Shown here: piece after piece, positions 57,582 through 64,000 of the stretch | How the letters are laid out: each line of letters starts with the position of its first letter | Numbering within the stretch: the stretch's first letter is position 1 | NCBI RefSeq assembly: GCF_000204055.1 | Contig: NW_006768787.1 | Location: forward strand, 248,001-312,000 | Source: Melampsora larici-populina 98AG31 | Lineage: Eukaryota; Basidiomycota; Pucciniomycetes; Pucciniales; Melampsoraceae | Length of the DNA stretch: 64,000 nucleotides | Direction: 5' to 3' | Translations under genes and position numbers: made by a program | Notes under the pieces: generated by a model | Told to the model about the DNA's origin: nothing | Database searches by the model: none | What the model saw: the letters and a program-made list of their open reading frames with translations, nothing else

Positions 57582-60308
57582 ATGATGCAGGTTCTTCTAC
57601 TTGATTTTCTTGGACTTTATTCCTTGGGAACATGTTCAGGATTTGAGCTGAAACACACAGATGGAAACATTTTGAAATATTTATCAGATAAGAATTCTGG
57701 TGTTGCATCAATTTCCCTTGTCAACCCTGGATCTGGAGAAATTGGTCAGCAATATCTTGGAAATATACCAGCACATTCACCAGAAAGGATTTATACAGAT
57801 TATGATTGGTACAATGATCTTGCACAACCAAATCTTGAAGACATATATGATGGTCACACACAATTATGGGATGGGCATTCAAGTTCTCAAGACCACTCAA
57901 GTTTGATGTTTCATCCACCATATCACCAAGCAATAAATACTATGCCAACAATGGATCACAGAGATATATTGACTTCAATTGAGCCCCATAGTCTCACAAG
58001 AGCCTTCAAGTCAACTTATCATGAAATACCAGAATCAAGCCAAATTGAACAGAAGATAGAGGACCAAATGTACACAAACCAAACCCCTCAACAAATCAGG
58101 TATCATTTGCCTGAATCAGAAATTGAAAATATATATGGCTTCAGTGATTCAATGCATTGTCATAATCAATTTCCCCCAGAGATAATTGGAATGGAGAACC
58201 CTTCATATACAACTAATCATTTTACAATGCCTGAGGACTACAATCCATGCAATTACATAGAACATGAACACCCAGCTTTCCACAACTTTAGTCCTGGCAC
58301 CCATGATGAGATACTTTATGGCTATTTGAATGAGTTCCCAATGCTGAGTAGTCACCCTAGCTCTTCATGCAATATACCAATTCCAAAGCACAGAACACCC
58401 ATTTCCCCAAATGCACCACTCATTGAGTGCTCTCAGAATTACAACAACATTTTTACTCAACAAAGCAGGTCACCTCCAACCCTCATTCACCCACATGAAG
58501 CAGAGGAGGAGTTACCCTTCAGACTCACCTCTGAGGGAGGGTTTCCCTTTAGCAGTTCTCAACTAGTAGATTCAATGCAAGAAAGAAGAACCCCATATAT
58601 CTCAGAAGATTTCAGCTCCACTACACAGCAACAGAGTGGTAATGGAGAGTACAATGAAAATGTTAAACAATATCAAGAGAAGTTCAACAAGGAAGGCCCA
58701 GAGACTCTAGATACATGGAGAGACTCGGTCTCCCACAAAAGGAAGGAAGTATGGGACCTCACACAGGACAAAGAAAAGGTAAAAACACTCACCAATGGGC
58801 AGTCTTCAAACATTGAGAGTAAAAATTCCAAGGAAGTTGAGAGAGATTTGAGTTATTCCTCCCAAGGAAATAATTCAGCTGCCACATTGTCACTGGTAGC
58901 AGGAAAACAAGGTCAAGACATTTCAACATCAAGGAAAGTCTCTGGACACTCTCACATTTCACACATCGGAAGCTTTGGATCTCTCAGACGTGGTGGTGGA
59001 AATAGACGAGCCCAATTTTGCAGGCTTCAAAGTGTGGGGACTCAGGCTGTGAATAGATCCCTAACACTTTCCTACAGCATTTATGAGTGGTTTATTGATT
59101 TATACCGCAAGATGGAGATGAGATTCAAAGGAGAAATTGAGGGCCAAACAATTCATTTGGCAGTGAAAAATGCAGGATGTGGAGTTGTGATGGCATTCCT
59201 TGGTATCCTCAAAGTCTTTGAGTACAATGATTCTGGTAAAGATGAATTAGAGAGACTCCTTGAGGATGGGTGGAAATACATGAAGAATTTCTATGATAAG
59301 TGGAATGATAAAGAGATACATGTGGATGGGAAACGTGATAGACACAAGGGAGGTAAATGGTCTTTAGATCCTCAATCTCAGCTCCTATACTTAAAAGGAA
59401 GGGCTCATATCAAGGAAATATCACTCAGGATGGTACATGAGATGGCAATTGAGTTTGCAAAACATAGGGAAAACTCCAAAATTCCAAAAAGATTCTTGAC
59501 CACACATTGGGAAAAATTGTTAAATGTATACAACACTGATTCTACTTCAATGGAAGGTGGTCTGTATGGAAGAGGTCAAATTCGAAATAATTCTTTCCAA
59601 GCAGCAGAAAAGTTATTAAGACTCAATCCAAAGGAGAGAAAACCATACAGCAAGACAGAAATGGCATCATTTGCTTCCAAAGCTGCTCAGTTCCATACAC
59701 CAATTGGTAGAGAGATGTGTAAGGATGTTCACATCTTCTTCGAGAACCTCAACCACAAGCTACATGTTTTGTACAACGACAAGGAGATATACCAATCTGA
59801 CCAGCTACTACAGCCGGAAGATATTAAGATATTGAAAAACAAACATGAAATGAACACTGCTCAGATCATCAAAGGAGTCAGTATGGCACAGTACAAACTC
59901 ACTGTGGTATTTATTGGTCTCATAAGGGCATTTAATGAGGATTTTTTATCAGAAGATCAAATTCGGCTTCTATTAATAAATGCATGGGATTTCCTCAAGA
60001 AAGAATTTTCTCAATGGGAGAGATTTGATTTCCAAGCTGAAAACCATTCATACTTATTCAACCATGATGAAAATTCTATGAAGTTTAATATAAATGACCT
60101 AAATCATCCTGAGGCTATGTTTAGAAAGCTATCTGGATTTTCCAACAGCTATGATGTTCCACGTTCCTGTGTTGTTCATTTACTTAAATCTTGGATTGAG
60201 CATATACAAAGAATAAAATCTGGCACAGAGCACTTCCTAGATTTCCCAGTTCAATCATTCCCTGCACGGCATTTCACTACCTGGAAATCATACCTCAACA
60301 AACTCTGA
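57582..60308 (+). CDS. Large putative secreted protein, tandem family member 2
   Basis: Intronless, 909 residues if it starts at 57582 (or 908 from the next ATG). That start is supported because the paralogue at 62581 begins with the same MQVLLL block, followed by a hydrophobic signal peptide ending near GTCSG. Residues of about 20-480 are Ser/Pro/His/Asn-rich, low in structure, with repeated short Tyr/Asp motifs. From about residue 500 (FGSLRRGGGNRRAQFCRLQS) to the end the protein is predicted helical and contains two similar units: VVMAFLGILKVFEYNDSG with GWKYMKNFYDKW, and LTVVFIGLIRAFNEDFLS with AWDFLKKEFSQW. No known domain recognised. In a rust it is a candidate secreted or host-interaction protein, by inference only. 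Confidence 0.82.
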   Translation: MMQVLLLDFLGLYSLGTCSGFELKHTDGNILKYLSDKNSGVASISLVNPGSGEIGQQYLGNIPAHSPERIYTDYDWYNDLAQPNLEDIYDGHTQLWDGHSSSQDHSSLMFHPPYHQAINTMPTMDHRDILTSIEPHSLTRAFKSTYHEIPESSQIEQKIEDQMYTNQTPQQIRYHLPESEIENIYGFSDSMHCHNQFPPEIIGMENPSYTTNHFTMPEDYNPCNYIEHEHPAFHNFSPGTHDEILYGYLNEFPMLSSHPSSSCNIPIPKHRTPISPNAPLIECSQNYNNIFTQQSRSPPTLIHPHEAEEELPFRLTSEGGFPFSSSQLVDSMQERRTPYISEDFSSTTQQQSGNGEYNENVKQYQEKFNKEGPETLDTWRDSVSHKRKEVWDLTQDKEKVKTLTNGQSSNIESKNSKEVERDLSYSSQGNNSAATLSLVAGKQGQDISTSRKVSGHSHISHIGSFGSLRRGGGNRRAQFCRLQSVGTQAVNRSLTLSYSIYEWFIDLYRKMEMRFKGEIEGQTIHLAVKNAGCGVVMAFLGILKVFEYNDSGKDELERLLEDGWKYMKNFYDKWNDKEIHVDGKRDRHKGGKWSLDPQSQLLYLKGRAHIKEISLRMVHEMAIEFAKHRENSKIPKRFLTTHWEKLLNVYNTDSTSMEGGLYGRGQIRNNSFQAAEKLLRLNPKERKPYSKTEMASFASKAAQFHTPIGREMCKDVHIFFENLNHKLHVLYNDKEIYQSDQLLQPEDIKILKNKHEMNTAQIIKGVSMAQYKLTVVFIGLIRAFNEDFLSEDQIRLLLINAWDFLKKEFSQWERFDFQAENHSYLFNHDENSMKFNINDLNHPEAMFRKLSGFSNSYDVPRSCVVHLLKSWIEHIQRIKSGTEHFLDFPVQSFPARHFTTWKSYLNKL

Positions 60309-61766
60309 GAAAAATTGTGGGTGTTTATTTCCTTATCTCAAGCAAGTTTAGTCACTTCATTTACTGAAAACTTGTTAAGGTTGATATATCAAAGGGATGT
60401 GTTTCATATTAGTGTGAAATTGGCTGGAAGTTTTTTCTGCATCTACAAGAACTGAACAAAAATTGTGCTCACTTTTTCAAATACTGTTTTTCTTATGCTA
60501 CCATTTATATCTCACCTCTGTTTCACTGATCTTATATGAATATTGGCTTTGTCTTGACACACAATATTCACTAAGGATCCTTTGACCTCATTCTGTTGTT
60601 TACAATAAAGCATGGATTTATTCCCCTGAACTGCCAACATATTGACCTCAGATTAAAAAGCCTGAAGTTTTCTTGGAATCCAAAGCTTGCACAGAAGCTT
60701 TTGGAGGGTTTGATCTGAGGTGTTTCTCAGGGCAGAAGAATATATCATTTAAAGACCTTAGACAAGATCTGTCCAAGGATTTGCCTCCAATGATGCCTTG
60801 GATTTCTTAATACTAGGCATTTATGTTAGAATTGTTGTACTTCAAGTTGGCTGGTTTATATGTTTTAACCATGTTTTTTCACTCATTCTTCACTTCAATT
60901 TCATCTAAACATTGAATTGGGTGGTATTACATAGAATGAAAATCACGGTTGAGTTTTTATCTAGGAAAAGCCCAGGTATTGGCCTCACACTAATTGTTTC
61001 TTTCAAAATAATATAACAAGCAATGTTAAAATGTATGGATTCAAATGGCTGTAGTTCCATGTGAAAGTACAATGATTGAAAAAATACCTCAGAGCATGTT
61101 AAGCTACTATCTTGTCAAGTAGTCAAAGAATTATTTTCCCTACTTTAGTAATTATTGTGAATTGAGTGGAGGTAGTAAATGATGAGCTGTGGGTAGTAGG
61201 AGTGTGTTTGGGAGTGGTAAATTGTTGGTGAATAAAGGGGTAACATCTGGAAGATTGGATCTGAGGGTAATGGAGGAACATATTTGAGGGTTATCTGTTC
61301 TCTTTGTATCTCCTTTGTATTTTTCTTTTGCACTATTTTCTGATTCTTTTTGTGTTGAAAAGAGTCAAAGTGTTCCCTCCTATTCATTTTACTTTAATTT
61401 CACACATCTATTTGTATTGATATGATTACTCTCAGCTTAGTAGAAAATTCAATTATTTTCTATTCTCAAATAGCCTCTTACATGTGCTCTCTCTTTTCTT
61501 TACAAGATCACAGGTAAATATTCCTTATAATTCATCAAGATTGCTCTTCTGATGCTCCTTTCTGTTTACTCTTTTATCTCACACTATGTCTTTTGATTCT
61601 GTTACTTTAGTCTGTTCTTGTGCTTGAAGTTGACTAGACAAAACACTTTATATAGTCTAATTTAGAGCCTGTTCCCTCAGTGTTCTTTCCATACTGTAGT
61701 GTTTTCAAGCAGACACATCATCTCAAGATTTTTGAATAATCTCCAGATCTTGGAAAAACTTTATAG
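60309..61766. other. Intergenic between tandem copies 2 and 3
   Basis: AT-rich; no supported gene. Short minus-strand frame at 61145-61387 rejected. Confidence 0.45.
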
Positions 61767-62393
61767 AACCACTGCAAACATTATTCAACTTCCCCAAGTG
61801 GGCAGGAAAAAGTGACTGGGAGTATGATTTGCCATAAAATGATCTATCACTCCACACCTGAGCCACAAGACCCACACTACATATGTGTAGCAGGCTTAGT
61901 GAATATGTGGTTATCATGTACATACCATTCTGCTCAGCTATCTGCTCATCAAGATAAGTTATTCATATGTAATAGACACTGTAACTTTTTTGAGATCAAA
62001 AAACAAGTTCAAAAGATTGACTACATACACTGACTCAATGTTTTGGTGTAATCTCATCAACTCGACTGCATGTAACACCCTTTCTGTTACTAAGAAATAG
62101 CTTCAAGAATATTGCCTGAGCAGCTACAGACTTATATGTAGTGAATTTTTGGGACAATTTTCTCAAAGTCAAAAAAGTTACATGTGGTATAACATGTGAT
62201 CTATTTATTCTGATGGGCAAAAAACGAGCAGACCTGTATGTACATGATAGACAACTATTGACTTAGCTTGCTGCACATATGTAGTGTGGGTGAAATGGCT
62301 CAGGTGTGCAGTATTAGATTCTTTTATGACAAACTGTACTATTAATCATTTTCCTCTTCCAAATTGGGGAAGTTGAATGATGTTTACAGTGAA
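61767..62393. repeat. Imperfect inverted repeat, about 630 bp, possible MITE
   Basis: Arms of about 140 bp face each other: CATTATTCAACTTCCCCAA on the left against its reverse complement at the right end (about 62372-62390), and CACACCTGAGCC at 61854 against GGCTCAGGTGTG near 62305. The centre is about 350 bp and non-coding. No clear target duplication. It lies between two family members. Confidence 0.65.
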
Positions 62394-62416
62394 CATGGTG
62401 ACACACTGCATCACTC

Positions 62417-62580
62417 ATCCAAAACATGTTGGATATGCAATTCAGTGGATATGTGAACAATACTTGTTTTGAATGTGTAATCCATAAAATAAGACTTTCT
62501 TGATGAAAGTGGATGGTGGAAGGAAGGTTTTCAATTTTCCTCCATATGAACCATATATTTACATCACATTCCTAATCCTA
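62417..62580 (+). promoter_or_regulatory. Conserved upstream region, copy 3
   Basis: Aligns with 57410-57581, with the same closing TTTACATCACATTC-type block just before the start codon. Confidence 0.55.
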
Positions 62581-64000
62581 ATGCAGGTTCTTCTACTTAG
62601 TTTTCTCAGACTTTATTCCTTAGGAATATGTTCAGGATTTGAGCTAAAACACACCGATGGAGACAGCTTAAAATATCTATCACATAGGAATGCTGGTGTT
62701 CCATCAAATTCATTTGTTGATCCTGGATCTGGAGGGCCCAGTCAGCAAGATCTTGGAAAGATGCCAGCCCATTCACCAGAAGATATTTATACAGATTATG
62801 ATTGGTACAATGATCTTGTACAACCAAAACTTGAAGACACATATGATGGTCACACTCAATCATGGGATGGGTATTTCAATTCTCAAGACCACTCAAATTT
62901 GCTTTTTTATCCACCATATCACCAAGGAATGAATACCAACCCACAAATGGGTCAGACCAATTTATTGTCTTCAAGTGAGCCCAATAGTCTCACAGGAGCC
63001 TTTGAGTCAACTTATTCTGAATTATCCATCACAGAATCGAATCAGATTAAACAGAAAACAGTTGACCAAATATACACAAACCAGACCCCTCAAATAAGTA
63101 GGGTTCATTTTCCTGAATCAGAACTTGGAAATTATGGCTTCAGTGATTCAATGCATCCTCATGGTCAACTTCCCTCAGAGATAATTGGAATGGACAACCC
63201 TTCATACAAAAATCAGTGTTTTAAAATGCCTGAGGACTACAATCCATGCAATTCCATAGAACAAGCACACCCAGCTTTCCCAAAATTGAGTCAAATTACT
63301 TATGATGAGATACTTTCTGGCTATTTGAATGGGCTCCCAATGCCAAGTAGTCACCCTAGCTCTTCATTCAGTCTACCAATTCCAAATCACAGAACACTTA
63401 TTTATCCAGATGCACCACTTCTTGAGTGCTTTGAAAATTACAACAAACTTTTTGGCCCAAAAACCTGGACAAATCCAACCCTCATTCACCCACACAGAGC
63501 AGAAGAGGGGTTACCCTTCAGACTTACCTTGCAGGAAAGGCTTTCTTCAAGCAGTTCTCAGCTAGTGGATTCAATGCAAGAACGAAGAACTCCATATATC
63601 TCAGAAGATTTAAGCTCCAATACACATCAACAGAGTGGCAATAGAGAGTACAATGGAAATTTTGAAGGATATCAAGAGACTTTGAATGAGGTAGGTACAG
63701 AGAATCTAGATCCTGGGAAAAACCCAGTCTTCCACAAAAGGAAAGAAGTATGGGATCTTACATCAGACAAAACCAAGATAATAAAGCTCACAAATGACCA
63801 GTTTCCAAATATCAGGAGTAAAAAGTACAAGGAAGTGCAAAGAGATTCAAATTCTTTGTCTCAAATAAATGATGCAGCTGTCACTGCAGTACAAAAAAAC
63901 TATGCCCATGACATTCCAATTGGTCATGCTCAAGTTTCACACATTGGAAGCCTTGAATATGTAGAATGTGGTGGTGGAAATAAAAGAGCTCAATTTTGCA
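62581..64000 (+). CDS. Large putative secreted protein, tandem family member 3 (partial, runs off the window)
   Basis: I read the frame codon by codon from ATG 62581 to the last base and found no stop, so at least 473 residues are open. It begins MQVLLLSFLRLYSLGICSG, the same signal peptide as member 2, and stays collinear with it: FELKHTDGDSLKYLS, PAHSPEDIYTDYDWYNDL, SMQERRTPYISEDLSS and HKRKEVWDLT. Near the edge it reaches HIGSLEYVECGGGNKRAQFC, the start of the helical half. Identity to member 2 is clearly high but with many substitutions, so the duplication is not recent. The end of the gene lies beyond the window. Confidence 0.82.
   Translation, partial: MQVLLLSFLRLYSLGICSGFELKHTDGDSLKYLSHRNAGVPSNSFVDPGSGGPSQQDLGKMPAHSPEDIYTDYDWYNDLVQPKLEDTYDGHTQSWDGYFNSQDHSNLLFYPPYHQGMNTNPQMGQTNLLSSSEPNSLTGAFESTYSELSITESNQIKQKTVDQIYTNQTPQISRVHFPESELGNYGFSDSMHPHGQLPSEIIGMDNPSYKNQCFKMPEDYNPCNSIEQAHPAFPKLSQITYDEILSGYLNGLPMPSSHPSSSFSLPIPNHRTLIYPDAPLLECFENYNKLFGPKTWTNPTLIHPHRAEEGLPFRLTLQERLSSSSSQLVDSMQERRTPYISEDLSSNTHQQSGNREYNGNFEGYQETLNEVGTENLDPGKNPVFHKRKEVWDLTSDKTKIIKLTNDQFPNIRSKKYKEVQRDSNSLSQINDAAVTAVQKNYAHDIPIGHAQVSHIGSLEYVECGGGNKRAQFC

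Overview
The window looks like nuclear DNA of a rust fungus (Pucciniales, Basidiomycota). The genes carry many short GT-AG introns, the intergenic DNA is AT-rich, transposons are dense and nested, and the right end holds a tandem family of large, apparently secreted orphan proteins. The species cannot be fixed from sequence alone; the rust assignment is an inference.

Left third (1-24 kb), mostly host DNA. Conserved single genes can be rebuilt exon by exon: a cytoplasmic dynein LC8 light chain (5741-6531, minus), a secreted serine carboxypeptidase (8227-10283, plus), an intron-containing tRNA-Glu(UUC) (10882-10963), an Erg26-type sterol C-4 decarboxylase (16580-18295, plus), the 60S biogenesis factor Nip7 (19713-20751, minus) and a multi-pass orphan membrane protein (21796-23861, plus). 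Between them sit non-autonomous inverted-repeat elements at 1390-1549 (TA duplication), 11975-12414, 12467-14938 (6-bp duplication) and 15494-16400 (TA duplication).

Middle (24-48 kb), mobile DNA. A tannase/feruloyl esterase gene (24087 to about 26520, minus) abuts a nested transposon. The outer element, 26784-38776, has long inverted termini with a subterminal GC-rich hairpin and a perfect 9-bp target duplication. It carries two convergent genes whose 3' ends overlap: a RecQ-like helicase with one in-frame stop, and a DUF6589-type protein with a plausible DDE triad. The layout resembles helicase-bearing Academ elements (AcademH, as I recall them). A 573-bp relative with its own 9-bp duplication sits inside it at 27122-27694. 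A very young Ty1/copia retrotransposon (32970-37870) sits precisely in an intron of the DUF6589 gene. Further right are a lone related terminus (39772), an unrecognised multi-exon acidic protein (40408-42834, minus), a small gene with a duplicated exon (43512-44211, plus) and a Tnp2/CACTA-like transposase gene (44325-48156, minus).

Right (48-64 kb). A LAMMER-type kinase gene (50914-53404, minus) is followed by a tandem family of large putative secreted proteins: a decayed copy near 55.0 kb, an intact gene of about 909 codons (57582-60308) and a third copy open from 62581 to the window edge. The copies share their upstream region, so whole units including the promoter were duplicated.

The strongest candidate for a special system is the helicase plus DUF6589 transposon with its related small element and shared hairpin termini. 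The secreted tandem family comes second.
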